From JAVDCA01 sp035293985 (GTDB lineage Bacteria; Pseudomonadota; Alphaproteobacteria; Rhizobiales; Xanthobacteraceae), in the NCBI GenBank assembly GCA_035293985.1, contig DATGLS010000048.1, forward strand, positions 124,001-188,000: DNA of 64,000 nucleotides. The letters are read 5' to 3'. The notes below the pieces were generated by a model. It did no database searches and had not been told where the DNA came from. It saw only the letters and a list, made by a program, of their open reading frames with translations. Shown piece after piece: positions 29,309-38,605 of the stretch. The translations under genes were made by a program, and so were the position numbers. Within the stretch, counting starts at the first letter, position 1. Each line of letters starts with the position of its first letter.

Positions 29309-29785
29309 TCAGCGCTTCGAGAACTGGAACGACCGGCGGGCCTTGGCGCGGCCGTACTTCTTGCGCTCGACCACGCGCGGGTCGCGCGTGAGGAAGCCGC
29401 CGCGCTTGAGCACGCCGCGCAGATCCGGCTCGTAGGCGGTGAGCGCTTTGGAGATCGCGTGCCGCACCGCCCCCGCCTGGCCGGACAGTCCGCCGCCCGA
29501 GACCGTGCAGGTGATGTCGTATTGGCCATGGCGATTCGAGGCGACGAGCGGCTGCTGGATCAGCATGCGCAGCACCGGGCGCGCGAAGTAAACCTCGATG
29601 GTGCGCTCATTGATCTGAACCTTGCCGGGCCCCGGCTTGATCCACACGCGCGCGACCGCATCCTTGCGCTTGCCGGTCGCGTAGGCGCGGCCCTGCTTGT
29701 CGAGCTTCTGGACGTATTTCGGCGCTTCCGGCGCGGCCGGCTTCAGGGTCGCAAGCTGATCGAGCGACTGGATCGTCTCGGCCAT
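29309..29785 (-). CDS. rpsI: 30S ribosomal protein S9
   Basis: The protein has 158 residues and ends with the conserved basic tail RKKYGRAKARRSFQFSKR, which reaches the tRNA in the P site. The signature GGGLSGQAGAVRHAISKAL is present. The N-terminal 30 residues (AETIQSLDQLATLKPAAPEA) are an alphaproteobacterial extension. It follows rplM by 2 bp, the usual operon. Confidence 0.97.
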   Translation of the reverse strand: MAETIQSLDQLATLKPAAPEAPKYVQKLDKQGRAYATGKRKDAVARVWIKPGPGKVQINERTIEVYFARPVLRMLIQQPLVASNRHGQYDITCTVSGGGLSGQAGAVRHAISKALTAYEPDLRGVLKRGGFLTRDPRVVERKKYGRAKARRSFQFSKR

Positions 29786-29787
29786 GG

Positions 29788-30252
29788 TCAGGCGCTCCTC
29801 TGGTTCTTGCGATTCATGGCGCCGACATCGAGCTTTTCCGGGCTCTGCGCCGCATGCGGATGCTCGGGGCCTTTGTAGACGCGCAGATTGCCGAGCTGGA
29901 CGCGGCCGAGCGGCCCGCGCGGCAGCATGCGCTCGACTGCCTTCTCGACGATCCGCTCCGGGAAGCGCCCCTCCATGATGGATTTGGCGCTGCGTTCCTT
30001 GATGCCGCCGATGAAGCCGGTGTGGTGACGGTAGATCTTCTGCTGCAGCTTGCGGCCGGTCAGCACCACCTTCTCGGCATTGATGACGATGACGTTGTCG
30101 CCGTCGTCGACATGGGGCGTGTAGGTCGCCTTGTGCTTGCCGCGCAGCCGTAGCGCGATGATCGAGGCGAGGCGCCCGACAACGAGGCCGGTGCCGTCGA
30201 TCATCACCCACTTCTTCTCGACTTCGGCGGGCTTGGCCGAATAGGTCTTCAT
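29788..30252 (-). CDS. rplM: 50S ribosomal protein L13
   Basis: The 154-residue protein starts MKTYSAKPAEVEKKWVMIDG and has the signature VERMLPRGPLGRVQLGNLRV. The start at 30252 is the one conserved in the family. A clear promoter lies at 30303-30331, and rpsI follows immediately. Confidence 0.97.
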   Translation of the reverse strand: MKTYSAKPAEVEKKWVMIDGTGLVVGRLASIIALRLRGKHKATYTPHVDDGDNVIVINAEKVVLTGRKLQQKIYRHHTGFIGGIKERSAKSIMEGRFPERIVEKAVERMLPRGPLGRVQLGNLRVYKGPEHPHAAQSPEKLDVGAMNRKNQRSA

Positions 30253-30302
30253 GAGATCGATTCCGGGTGGAGGGCGGCGCCCAAACGGCACCAGTACGGG
30301 TG

Positions 30303-30331
30303 CTTCTAGCCTGCGCCCCAATCCAGGTCAA
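30303..30331 (-). promoter_or_regulatory. Sigma-70-type promoter of rplM-rpsI
   Basis: On the reverse strand TTGACC (30331-30326) and TAGAAG (30308-30303) are separated by exactly 17 bp. This fits the alphaproteobacterial housekeeping consensus. The -10 element is about 50 bp upstream of the rplM ATG. Confidence 0.75.
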
Positions 30332-30402
30332 CGCATTTCGGCGATCTGAACTGTAATTGAATCAAAGATTTACGTTTTTGGTCTAATAATACCACTCGCT
30401 AA

Positions 30403-30834
30403 TCACTTGCGGTGCGGAGGAATTGAGTAGGTCGAGGTGGCGTGGGCCACGGGCTCGTCGTCGCCCGGCGCACAAATCGTCACCGAACCCACCGCCAAGC
30501 GCTTGCCGAGCTTGAGGATTTGACAATCGGCGAGGAGCGCGCCCGGCACCGGCTTCTTGAGGAAGTTGATATTGAGGTTGGTGGTGACGGCGAGCGGCAC
30601 CCATCCAATCGAGGCGAGCAGCGCGATGTACATCGTGACATCTGCCAGCATCATCAGGGTTGGGCCCGAAATGGTCCCGCCCGGCCGCGTGGATTTTTCC
30701 GCCGGCACGAGGCGGACCCTGGCCGTGCGCGGACCGGCCTCCACGATCGTGAGACCGCTGCCGGGATGGAACGCTTCCGGGAACTCCGCCGCGAGCCGCG
30801 CTTCGAGCTCCGCCGCCGTCAGACCCGCCCGCAT
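30403..30834 (-). CDS. PaaI-family hotdog thioesterase (143 aa)
   Basis: The fold is recognisable from GGTISGPTLMMLADVTMYIA, the helix with the active-site acidic residue, and VTTNLNINFLKKPVPGALLA, the central strands. It probably hydrolyses an acyl-CoA thioester in the cytoplasm. The ATG at 30834 gives a normal PaaI length. It is divergent from the enoyl-CoA hydratase-like gene, with which it may share a pathway. Confidence 0.85.
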   Translation of the reverse strand: MRAGLTAAELEARLAAEFPEAFHPGSGLTIVEAGPRTARVRLVPAEKSTRPGGTISGPTLMMLADVTMYIALLASIGWVPLAVTTNLNINFLKKPVPGALLADCQILKLGKRLAVGSVTICAPGDDEPVAHATSTYSIPPHRK

Positions 30835-30925
30835 GCCGTCGCCTCCCCCTCGCCGCGCGCTTTCGCTCGCGCGGCGTCGTGGATCGGATACAATGGGCGC
30901 CTCCTCACTGGAAGAGTCGAGCCAC

Positions 30926-31762
30926 ATGAAGAGTCGCGCCGCGATGCAAGCTCCCGTCTCTGCGCCGCAGACCGCGCCGATCGTGCTGCGCGAGCACAGC
31001 AACGGCATCACGCTGCTCACGCTCAACCGGCCGGACCAGCGCAATTGCCTGTCGGAAGCGATGCTGGCGGCGCTCGGCGAGACGTTCGTGGCCATCGCCA
31101 AGGATACGCGCGTGCGCGCCGTCGTGATCGCCGCCAATGGGCCCGCGTTCTGCGCCGGCCACGACCTCAAGGAGCTCACCGCGCGCCGCAACGATCCCGA
31201 TCGCGGACGCGCCTATTTCAGCCACATCATGGCGACCTGCAACGCGCTGATGCAGTCGATCGTCCGCCTGCCGCAACCCGTGATCGCCGCCGTGCAGGGG
31301 GTCGCGACCGCGGCCGGCTGCGAGCTCGTCGCGAGTTGCGACCTTGCGGTCGCATCCTCGCTCGCGGGCTTCTGCACGCCCGGCGTCGACATCGGCCTGT
31401 TCTGCTCCACGCCCGCCGTGGCGCTCGCCCGCAATGTCGCGCGCAAGCACGCCATGGACATGCTGCTGACCGGCGAGACCATCTCGGCCGAGCACGCTGC
31501 GCGCATCGGCCTCGTCAATCGCGTGGTCGCGCCCGGCACCGAGCGCGAGCACGCGATCCGGCTTGCGCGCGAGATCGCGGCGAAGTCCGCCATGACGGTG
31601 CGGCTCGGCAAGGAGGCGTTCTATCGCCAGATCGAGATGAGCCTCACGGATGCGTACCGGCATGCCTCGCAGGTGATGGTCGAGAACATGCTGCGCCATG
31701 ACGCCGCGGAAGGCATCGGCGCCTTCATCGAGAAGCGCCAGCCCAAGTGGGAAGACCGCTGA
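30926..31762 (+). CDS. Enoyl-CoA hydratase/isomerase family protein (278 aa)
   Basis: The crotonase fold is clear: LLTLNRPDQRNCLSEAMLAA, the oxyanion-hole segment AFCAGHDLKELTARR, and GVATAAGCELVASCDLAVAS. The acidic catalytic residue region (GVDIGLFCSTPAVALAR) resembles the ECHDC3-type subgroup rather than classical EchA. ATGs at 30893 and 30944 are alternative starts. The substrate is unknown. It lies divergent to the PaaI-like thioesterase. Confidence 0.85.
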   Translation: MKSRAAMQAPVSAPQTAPIVLREHSNGITLLTLNRPDQRNCLSEAMLAALGETFVAIAKDTRVRAVVIAANGPAFCAGHDLKELTARRNDPDRGRAYFSHIMATCNALMQSIVRLPQPVIAAVQGVATAAGCELVASCDLAVASSLAGFCTPGVDIGLFCSTPAVALARNVARKHAMDMLLTGETISAEHAARIGLVNRVVAPGTEREHAIRLAREIAAKSAMTVRLGKEAFYRQIEMSLTDAYRHASQVMVENMLRHDAAEGIGAFIEKRQPKWEDR

Positions 31763-31800
31763 CATTTCGGCCTCGCAAGGCGTCAGCCCCTGCCACGATG

Positions 31801-31832
31801 TGTTGCTGCCGCAACACAGCGCGTGCAAATCG
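31801..31832. repeat. Upstream hairpin element, copy 1
   Basis: TGTTGCTGCCGCAACACAGC contains an inverted repeat and is followed by GCAAATCG. A close copy lies at 32397-32428 in front of the paralogous gene. The duplication thus includes a leader or regulatory region. Confidence 0.6.
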
Positions 31833-32007
31833 AACGCGCGTTGTTCCGCCTGAGCATGATTCCCCAGCAATCGCGTGCCGGAGCCCGCGTCCCAACTTGC
31901 GCCGCCGCGCGAGTCTCGGTCATGCTGCTGGCGGACGGGAATGGTGGCCGGCGGACCGCGCAGCCGTCGCGCGTCGTGTGGGCAGGATCCGCCACGGGGA
32001 GACACTG

Positions 32008-32280
32008 ATGCGGTTCCGGGATGGGCTTGCGGCACTAACGATCCTTGGTCTCTGCGGCTCGCCGGCGATCGGCGCTAGTCAAAAGTGCAATCCACCGAGG
32101 ACACAGGCGGACGAGCAGGCCTGCACGCCTGACGTCCACGAGAAATGCGGCGAGTTCGGCATTGATGTTGACGCGATCATCAAATGCCTCACCGAGAAGA
32201 ACAGGCAGGGCCTCCTCAGCGCCGCCTGCCACAGGGTGATGAGCCGGCCGTACAACAAGAACTGGCCGACCTGCGGCTAG
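32008..32280 (+). CDS. Small secreted cysteine-rich protein, paralog 1 (90 aa)
   Basis: A signal peptide (MRFRDGLAALTILGLCGSPA) ends near GAS. The mature part has five cysteines in the order QKCNPP, QACTPDVHEKCGEF, IKCL, SAACHRVMSRP and a final TCG. It closely resembles the gene at 32626 in sequence and cysteine spacing, so the two arose by tandem duplication. The pattern is like cysteine-rich repeats in secreted proteins, but no function is known. It would act in the periplasm or outside the cell, with disulfides. Confidence 0.8.
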   Translation: MRFRDGLAALTILGLCGSPAIGASQKCNPPRTQADEQACTPDVHEKCGEFGIDVDAIIKCLTEKNRQGLLSAACHRVMSRPYNKNWPTCG

Positions 32281-32625
32281 CGGACACGGGCGAGCTCCAA
32301 CGAGCGCGGCCGCCGGTCGCGGCCGCATCCGTCGGGCGCCGCGACGCCATCGCAGGACCGCCGAGTCCCGACTGCGGCCCGATGCAGCGCGGAACAGTGT
32401 TGCGGCCTCAACACAGCGATCGCAAATCGCGCGCTGATAAGTCGATCGATCACGTTTCGTGGTAACGCGCGGCTCTTTCGCACTTTGCCGACGTGGATGA
32501 CTCGGCCAATCCGCTTGCGTGCCGTTGCCCGTTGAGGTCATCGTGCGTGCACGACGTTTTGCGTCCCGGTGGACCCGTGAGCGTCGCTGCGTTGCGTCGA
32601 GCGTCCACCATGGGGAGGCAACTGA
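32281..32625. other. Spacer between the two cysteine-rich paralogs
   Basis: This 345-bp stretch holds no gene. At 32397-32428 it contains a copy of the GTGTTGC...CAACACAGC hairpin plus CGCAAATCG element that also precedes the first paralog (31801-31832). It is the probable promoter region of paralog 2. Confidence 0.6.
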
Positions 32626-32913
32626 ATGAAGTTCCGGGCTGGAGTTGCGGCGCTTTTTCTGATCACCCTCTGCGGCGCGCCGGCGATGAGCGCCAATCCC
32701 AAGTGCGATCCTGGCCCGAGCCAGGCGGACATCGACGCGTGCACGCCCGACGTTCACGAGAAGTGCGGCCAGTTCATTCCCGACCGCGCGGCGATCACGA
32801 AATGCCTGGTCGAGAACAACAAGAAGAACCTGCTCAGCGTGGCCTGCCACAAGGTCATGAGCCGGCCGTTCCAGCATCTGCCGCCGTGCGAAACGCACGC
32901 GGGCAACAACTGA
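32626..32913 (+). CDS. Small secreted cysteine-rich protein, paralog 2 (95 aa)
   Basis: A signal peptide MKFRAGVAALFLITLCGAPA is followed by the mature sequence ANPKCDPGPSQADIDACTPD, VHEKCGQFIPDRAAITKCLV and ENNKKNLLSVACHKVMSRPF. The cysteines fall at the same places as in the paralog at 32008, and the block ACTPDVHEKCG is identical. The ATG follows GGGGAGG. The conserved LS.ACH.VMSRP end suggests a defined fold. Function is unknown. Confidence 0.82.
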   Translation: MKFRAGVAALFLITLCGAPAMSANPKCDPGPSQADIDACTPDVHEKCGQFIPDRAAITKCLVENNKKNLLSVACHKVMSRPFQHLPPCETHAGNN

Positions 32914-33043
32914 GGGCAAGATACGGCACGAGGCGCCCGTCGCGGCATCGGTCCGCGGCGGGGGTCGCCGTGGCGACTTTCACCGCCCTTTCGCTCGCGC
33001 CGCCGCGCGCCTATGTTCGCGGCGCGCAGGCAATGGCGGTGCG

Positions 33044-33625
33044 ATGAACCACGACGGCTACGACGACGCATATATCCGCGGCATTCTCAACACCGTGAAG
33101 ACGATCGCGATGGTCGGCGTCTCCAACAAGGAGAGCCGCCCGAGCTATTTCGCGTTCAAGTACCTGCTCGAGCGCGGCTATCACATGATCCCGATCAATC
33201 CCGGGCTCGCCGGCGGCGAGCTGCTCGGACAGAAGGTCCATGCCAGGCTCGGCGATATCGCCGAGCCGATCGACATGGTCGACATTTTCCGCGCCTCGCA
33301 ATATGCGCTCGGAATCGTCGAGGAAGCGCTCAAGCTCGTCCCCCGTCCGCGCATCATGTGGATGCAGCTCGGTGTGCGCAACGACGATGCGGCGGCGCTC
33401 GCGGAGGCGAACGGCCTCAAGGTGGTGATGAACCGCTGCCCGAAGATCGAGTACGGGCGCCTCTCCTCTGAGATTTCCTGGATGGGCGTCAATTCACGCA
33501 CGCTCACCTCGAAGAAGGCGCAGATTTCCGGCCGCGGGATCCAGCGCTTGTCGCTCAACCGAACCACCACGGCGGGCGGCGCGACGCTTGCGGCCGAGCG
33601 GGCGTTTCGGGAAGGGCATGAGTAG
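33044..33625 (+). CDS. CoA-binding domain protein (YccU type, 193 aa)
   Basis: The Rossmann-like CoA-binding domain covers KTIAMVGVSNKESRPSYFAF, then RGYHMIPINPGLAGGELLGQ and IDMVDIFRASQYALGIVEEA. Proteins of this family bind CoA but no enzyme activity is known. It is followed by metY on the same strand, an arrangement common in Bradyrhizobium-type genomes. The last 40 residues (after ISWMGVNSRTLTSKK) are an extension typical of this lineage. Confidence 0.88.
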   Translation: MNHDGYDDAYIRGILNTVKTIAMVGVSNKESRPSYFAFKYLLERGYHMIPINPGLAGGELLGQKVHARLGDIAEPIDMVDIFRASQYALGIVEEALKLVPRPRIMWMQLGVRNDDAAALAEANGLKVVMNRCPKIEYGRLSSEISWMGVNSRTLTSKKAQISGRGIQRLSLNRTTTAGGATLAAERAFREGHE

Positions 33626-33882
33626 CCCGTCGGATGGGCACAGGCGGCCCGCTGTCGTCGAATTGATCGACGGTGCCGGCTCCGCCGCGCCCACGCGGTT
33701 CTCGCGTGGCGCGTGGCCATGGCGGCACGCGCGCCGGAGCAAAACAACGTTTGGCATTTCGGCCGCCTATGCCCGCCTACGGCACCATTGACGGTGCCGC
33801 CTTGACGGGCCGTCCGGCATCGGGAACATGCGCATCTAATTAGAAAAACAGCCCCGATTTCCCCGTCCAGAGGACCGGCTCC

Positions 33883-35163
33883 ATGACCGACCGCACTCCC
33901 GGCTTTTCGACGCTGGCGATCCACGCCGGCGCCCAGCCCGATCCGACCACCGGCGCGCGCGCGACGCCGATCTACCAGACGACCTCGTTCGTGTTCGAGG
34001 ACGTCGACCACGCCGCCTCGCTGTTCGGCCTGCAGACCTTCGGCAACATCTACACGCGCATCGGCAACCCGACCAATGCGGTGCTGGAGGAGCGGGTCGC
34101 CGCGCTCGAGGGCGGCACCGCCGGGCTCGCGGTCGCCTCCGGCCACGCCGCGCAGGTGCTGGTGATGCATGTGCTGATGAAGCCGGGCGACGAGCTCGTC
34201 GCATCGAAGAAGCTCTATGGCGGATCGATCAACCAGTTCAACCACTCGTTCAAGAACTTCGGCTGGAACGTCGTGTGGGCCGATCCCGACGACATCGGCA
34301 CCTTCGAGCGCGCGATCAGCCCCAAGACCAAGGCGATCTTCGTCGAGTCCATCGCCAACCCGGGCGGCGTCATCACCGACATCGAGGCGGTCGCCAACAT
34401 CGCGCGCCGCGCCGGCGTGCCGCTGATCGTCGACAACACGCTGGCGACCCCCTACCTGTGCAAGCCGATCGACTACGGCGCCGACGTGGTGGTGCACTCG
34501 CTCACCAAGTTCCTCGGCGGCCACGGCAACTCGATCGGCGGCATGATCGTCGACGGCGGCACCTTCAACTGGTCGCGCGAGGGCCGCTACCCGATGCTGT
34601 CCGAGCCGCGTCCCGAATATGCCGGCATCGTGCTGCACGAGACCTTCGGCAATTTTGCCTTCGCGATCGCGTGCCGGGTGCTGAGCCTGCGCGACATGGG
34701 CCCGGCGCTCTCCCCATTCAACGCCTTCCTGTTCATCAACGGCATCGAGACGCTGCCGCTGCGCATGCAGCGCCACTGCGACAACACGCAGGCGGTCGCC
34801 GAGTGGCTCGCCAAGCACGACAAGGTCGCCTGGGTGAGCTATCCGGGCCTGCCGGGCGACCGCTATCACAACCTCGCCAAGAAATACGTGCCCAAGGGCG
34901 CCGGCGCGGTCTTCACCTTCGGCCTCAAGGGCGGCTACGACGCCGGCGTCAAGCTCGTCTCCAACGTGAAGCTCTTCTCCCACCTCGCCAACATCGGCGA
35001 CACGCGCTCGCTGATCATCCACCCGGCCTCGACCACGCACCGCCAGCTCTCCGATGCGCAGAAGGTGCAGGCCGGCGCCGGCCCCGACGTGGTGCGCTTG
35101 TCGATCGGCATCGAGGACAAGGACGACATCATCGCCGACCTCGAGCAGGCGCTCGCCAGCTGA
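33883..35163 (+). CDS. metY: O-acetylhomoserine sulfhydrylase
   Basis: This PLP enzyme makes homocysteine from O-acetylhomoserine and sulfide. It has the start GFSTLAIHAGAQPDPTTGAR, the PLP-contacting YTRIGNPTNAVLEERVAALE, and the Schiff-base lysine near residue 209 in HSLTKFLGGHGNS. The length of 426 is typical of MetY rather than of MetB or MetZ (about 390). A short hairpin (CGGCACC/GGTGCCG, 33779-33798) lies upstream; I did not recognise a SAM riboswitch. Confidence 0.93.
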   Translation: MTDRTPGFSTLAIHAGAQPDPTTGARATPIYQTTSFVFEDVDHAASLFGLQTFGNIYTRIGNPTNAVLEERVAALEGGTAGLAVASGHAAQVLVMHVLMKPGDELVASKKLYGGSINQFNHSFKNFGWNVVWADPDDIGTFERAISPKTKAIFVESIANPGGVITDIEAVANIARRAGVPLIVDNTLATPYLCKPIDYGADVVVHSLTKFLGGHGNSIGGMIVDGGTFNWSREGRYPMLSEPRPEYAGIVLHETFGNFAFAIACRVLSLRDMGPALSPFNAFLFINGIETLPLRMQRHCDNTQAVAEWLAKHDKVAWVSYPGLPGDRYHNLAKKYVPKGAGAVFTFGLKGGYDAGVKLVSNVKLFSHLANIGDTRSLIIHPASTTHRQLSDAQKVQAGAGPDVVRLSIGIEDKDDIIADLEQALAS

Positions 35164-35200
35164 GCGCGCGCGGCGGCGTCGATCAACGCGCAGTTCCGCC

Positions 35201-35809
35201 ATGAGCGACGGCTTCTTCCCGGGCACCGAGATGCCCGATGCCGGTTGGTGGGAGGCGTTGTGGCCCGATCCGGCGCGGGTGCTCGCTGAGTCCGGCCTGC
35301 AGGCCGGCATGCGCGCCGTCGACCTGTGCGCCGGCACCGGCTGGTTCACCCTGCCGATGGCGCGGATCGCGCGCGATGTCGTCGCGGTCGACATCGATGA
35401 CGCGTTGCTCGAGATCGCGCGCCGCCGTATCGCCGACGCTGGCCTCGGCAACTGCGCCTTCCTCGCGGCGGATGCCTACGCGCTCGCAACCGCCGTCGCT
35501 GCGCCCGTCGACTTCGTCTTTCTCGCCAATGCGTTCCACGGTGTTCCGGATCGGCCGCGCCTCTCCGCATCGGTCGCGAGCGTGCTGCGGCCGGGCGGGC
35601 AGTTCGCCATCGTGAATTGGCACCGGCGTCCGCGCGAGCGGACCACCGTGCTGGGCGCGCCGCGCGGTCCCAAGACTGAACTTAGAATGAGCCCGGATGC
35701 TACGATCGCCGACGTCGCGTCATCGGGGTTGCGGCCGGTGCAGGTCGTGGAAATTCCGCCGTATCACTACGCGGCGGTCTTCGCAAAGATTGACGCACCG
35801 ACGGGCTGA
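35201..35809 (+). CDS. Class I SAM-dependent methyltransferase (202 aa)
   Basis: Motif I is VDLCAGTGWFTLPMARIA, the acidic strand 2 end is VVAVDIDDALLEIA, and the post-motif region is FVFLANAFHGVPDRPRLSAS with VLRPGGQFAIVNWHRRP. The substrate is unknown; the FHGVPD pattern resembles small-molecule and arsenite/metalloid-like methyltransferases. It starts 37 bp after metY. Its 3' end overlaps the end of the convergent ctaA gene by 43 bp. Confidence 0.88.
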   Translation: MSDGFFPGTEMPDAGWWEALWPDPARVLAESGLQAGMRAVDLCAGTGWFTLPMARIARDVVAVDIDDALLEIARRRIADAGLGNCAFLAADAYALATAVAAPVDFVFLANAFHGVPDRPRLSASVASVLRPGGQFAIVNWHRRPRERTTVLGAPRGPKTELRMSPDATIADVASSGLRPVQVVEIPPYHYAAVFAKIDAPTG

Positions 35810-36894
35810 CCGCGCGTCGCAGTGAGCCGCACCGCATGCAGCGTCGCCAGCGTCAGCACGACCAGAGCCATGCCCTGATGGGTGAGCGCGAGGTCGAGCG
35901 GCACCACGTAAAGCAGCGTCAATATCCCGAGCGTCGCCTGCATCGTCACGGCGAGCGCAAGGAACACAGCCCCGGTCGCGGCCGGCCCCCTCGCCCGCAG
36001 CGCGTCGAAAGCGTGCAGCAGCGCGACGAGAAACACCGTGTAAGCCATCATGCGGTGGTCGAACTGCACCGTGAGGGTATTTTCGAAGAAGTTGCGCCAC
36101 AGCGGCTGATTCAGGAACAGGTGCGCGGTCGTTGGAATGAAGCCGCCGTCGATCTGCGGCCACGTGTTGTAGATGTAGCCGGCGCGCAGGCCGGCCGTGA
36201 GCGCGCCGAGGTAGATCTGCGCGAGGACCAGGACGAGCAGCGCGACGGCAGTGATGCGCAGGCGTGGCGTGACGGTGGGCATGCGGCGCTCCACCAGGCG
36301 ATCGGCGGTCCATAGCGTCGCGACATAGATCACGCAGGCGAGCGTGAGGTGGAACGCGAGGCGATATTGCGAGACCTCGGTGCGGCCCGCGAGGCCGGAG
36401 GCGACCATCCACCAGCCGACCGCGCCCTGGAAAGCGCCGAGGCCGAAGATGGTCCACAGCCGCCGGCGCAGGCCGGGCCCGACATAGCCACGCCACAGGA
36501 ACCAGAGGAACGGCAGCAGGAACGCCGCGCCGATGACGCGGCCGAGCAGCCGGTGCGCCCATTCCCACCAGAAGATGGACTTGAACTCGGCGAGCGTCAT
36601 GCCGCGGTTGATCTCGCGGTACTGCGGCGTCGCCTTGTATCCATCGAACTCGGCCTCCCAGGCGGCCTGCGACAGCGGCGGAACCACGCCGGTGACCGGC
36701 TTCCATTCGGTGATCGAGAGGCCGGACTCGGTGAGCCGCGTTGCGCCGCCGACCAGCACCATGGCGAAGATCAACGCCGCGACCGCGAGCAGCCACAGCC
36801 GGACGGCGCGGCGGCGCATGGCGTAGATCGAGGTCGGCTCTCGCATGTCGGATTCGGCGCCTTGCTTGCGGGGCGGCGGGCGGACCATATACAT
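35767..36894 (-). CDS. ctaA: Heme A synthase
   Basis: This inner-membrane enzyme converts heme O to heme A for cytochrome oxidase. About eight membrane segments are seen. The four heme-ligand histidines lie in WWEWAHRLLGR, YRLAFHLTLA, VQFDHRMMAY and LTHQGMALVV. The signature GGATRLTESGLSITEWKPV follows the first segment. Starts at 36894 and 36846 are both possible. The neighbouring DUF2842 gene is divergent, a common arrangement in Rhizobiales. Confidence 0.95.
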   Translation of the reverse strand: MYMVRPPPRKQGAESDMREPTSIYAMRRRAVRLWLLAVAALIFAMVLVGGATRLTESGLSITEWKPVTGVVPPLSQAAWEAEFDGYKATPQYREINRGMTLAEFKSIFWWEWAHRLLGRVIGAAFLLPFLWFLWRGYVGPGLRRRLWTIFGLGAFQGAVGWWMVASGLAGRTEVSQYRLAFHLTLACVIYVATLWTADRLVERRMPTVTPRLRITAVALLVLVLAQIYLGALTAGLRAGYIYNTWPQIDGGFIPTTAHLFLNQPLWRNFFENTLTVQFDHRMMAYTVFLVALLHAFDALRARGPAATGAVFLALAVTMQATLGILTLLYVVPLDLALTHQGMALVVLTLATLHAVRLTATRGQPVGASIFAKTAA

Positions 36895-36948
36895 GTCCGG
36901 CGCCGCGCCGCAACGCGCGCGCGACATTGTGACTTGAATGGATCCAAC

Positions 36949-37164
36949 ATGCCCATCCGCCTGCGCAAGCTGATCGGCACCATCGCGCTGCTCACATTGG
37001 TGATCGGGTGGGCGCTCGTCGCCATGGCGTTGGCGCAGCCGGTGCTCGCCACCGGGAACCGGATCGCCGAGGCGCTCTACTACGTGCTCGCCGGGATCGG
37101 CTGGGTGCTGCCCGCGATGCCGGTGGTGAGCTGGATGTCGCGGCCGGAGAAGGAAAGCGAGTAG
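36949..37164 (+). CDS. DUF2842 membrane protein (71 aa)
   Basis: Two hydrophobic segments (IALLTLVIGWALVAMALAQP and ALYYVLAGIGWVLPAMPVVS) flank a short loop, and the protein ends WMSRPEKESE. This is the pattern of DUF2842, a small alphaproteobacterial inner-membrane family of unknown function. It is divergent from ctaA, its usual neighbour. Confidence 0.88.
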   Translation: MPIRLRKLIGTIALLTLVIGWALVAMALAQPVLATGNRIAEALYYVLAGIGWVLPAMPVVSWMSRPEKESE

Positions 37165-37218
37165 CGAGTGGGGAATAGCGAATACCGCTCTATTCGCCAC
37201 TCGCCATTCCCTACTCGC
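37157..37218. repeat. Imperfect inverted repeat of GCGAGTAGCGAGTGGGGAAT type
   Basis: The left part (GCGAGTAGCGAGTGGGGAAT) is roughly the reverse complement of the right part (CACTCGCCATTCCCTACTCG). It covers the DUF2842 stop codon. Related repeats are common in Bradyrhizobium-type genomes. Confidence 0.6.
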
Positions 37219-37285
37219 CCCTTTTGCCAGCGGAACCCGCGCCTCACGACCCCGGTTGACCCAGCGGGAGGCGCGGAGCGCCCGC

Positions 37286-38605
37286 ATGGATCTCACTGGT
37301 TCCTTCGCCAAGAACATCGAGGCCGTCGGCTACTGCGACCTCGATGAGCGGCCCGCGTTCAAGATGTCGATCCGCGAGGTCGATGGCCGCTGGTACCTCT
37401 ACGCCGGCCATTTCTGGCATTCGGGCTGGAGCATCGTCGACGTGACCGACGCGGCGGCGCCGCGCATCGCGCGCTTCGTTCCCGGCCCGGACAACACCTT
37501 CACGCTGCAAATGACGCTCAGCGGCGACACGATGGTGACCGCGCTCGAGAAGATCTTCGCGACCTTCGGCGGCAACCCGAACGCGCCCTTCAGCGAGGGC
37601 GTGCTGATCTGGGATATTTCCGATCCCCTCGATCCCAAGCAGCTCGCCCACTGGCGCACCGGCGGAACGGGGACCCATCGCAACCTCTATGCGGGTGGGC
37701 GTTATGTCCATCTCGCGGCCGGGATGCCCGGCTTCAAAGGCAACATCTACGTGATCCTCGACATTTCCGATCGGGCAAAGCCGCGCGAGGCCGGCCGCTG
37801 GTGGGTCGAGGGCCAGAAGGAAGGCGAAGCCCGCGCGCCCGACGCAGACGCGCGGCCCATTCGCTCGAACAAATATCGGCTCACCTCGACCTGCCGTTGC
37901 GGTTGTCTCGGCTTTTGCGCGCGGGACGACATCGACGTGTCGCTGCACGGCCCGCCCTACGTTGTCGGCTCCCTCGCCTATCTGCCGTACGGCGCCGCCG
38001 GCATGATCGTGCTCGACATCAGCGATGTCGCGTCACCGCGCGAGATCGGGCGCCTGAGCTTCAGCCCGCCGTTCCACTCGCCCTTCGGCGTGCACAGCGT
38101 GCTGCCGATTCCGGAACGCAAAATCGCCTTCGTCAACTCCGAGGACGTCTCGTACGGCACCGGTCCCGCCCACCACGCCTCGATCGTCGACATCTCCGAC
38201 CCGTCCGATCCCTGGCTGCTGTCGCTCTTTCCCGAGCCAGCCCCTCCGCCCGACGCACCCTACCGCGACTTCCATACGCGCGGCGGCTGGTGCGGACCGC
38301 ACAACATCAACCATCACCAGTATCACCCCGACGTCGAGAAGCAGGGCGCCCTGTTCTACATCGCCCACTTCAATGCGGGCCTGCGCGTCTTCGATGTGTC
38401 GAACGCGCGGCTGCCGGTCGAGGTCGGCTATTTCCTGCCGCCCGAGCCGCGGCGCCGCTATGGCCCGATGCCGGAAGGCAAGCTGGTGCTGCAGAGCGAG
38501 GACGTGGTCGTCGATCGCCGCGGATTCATCTATGTGAGCGACAAGAACCAGGGGGTGTGGATACTTCGCCATACGGGAGAGACACGTAGCCCGCATGGAG
38601 CCTAG
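37286..38605 (+). CDS. LVIVD-repeat beta-propeller protein (439 aa)
   Basis: The protein contains repeated blocks such as WSIVDVTDAAAPRIARF, VLIWDISDPLDPKQLAHW, IYVILDISDRAKPREAGRWW and MIVLDISDVASPREIGRL. These are LVIVD repeats, expected to form a propeller. No signal peptide is seen. A cysteine-rich insert CRCGCLGFCARDD is unusual and could bind metal. The ATG at 37286 is preferred over a TTG at 37256. The last residues and the stop lie inside a dispersed repeat (38586-38664), so its natural C-terminus may have been altered. Function is unknown. Confidence 0.8.
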   Translation: MDLTGSFAKNIEAVGYCDLDERPAFKMSIREVDGRWYLYAGHFWHSGWSIVDVTDAAAPRIARFVPGPDNTFTLQMTLSGDTMVTALEKIFATFGGNPNAPFSEGVLIWDISDPLDPKQLAHWRTGGTGTHRNLYAGGRYVHLAAGMPGFKGNIYVILDISDRAKPREAGRWWVEGQKEGEARAPDADARPIRSNKYRLTSTCRCGCLGFCARDDIDVSLHGPPYVVGSLAYLPYGAAGMIVLDISDVASPREIGRLSFSPPFHSPFGVHSVLPIPERKIAFVNSEDVSYGTGPAHHASIVDISDPSDPWLLSLFPEPAPPPDAPYRDFHTRGGWCGPHNINHHQYHPDVEKQGALFYIAHFNAGLRVFDVSNARLPVEVGYFLPPEPRRRYGPMPEGKLVLQSEDVVVDRRGFIYVSDKNQGVWILRHTGETRSPHGA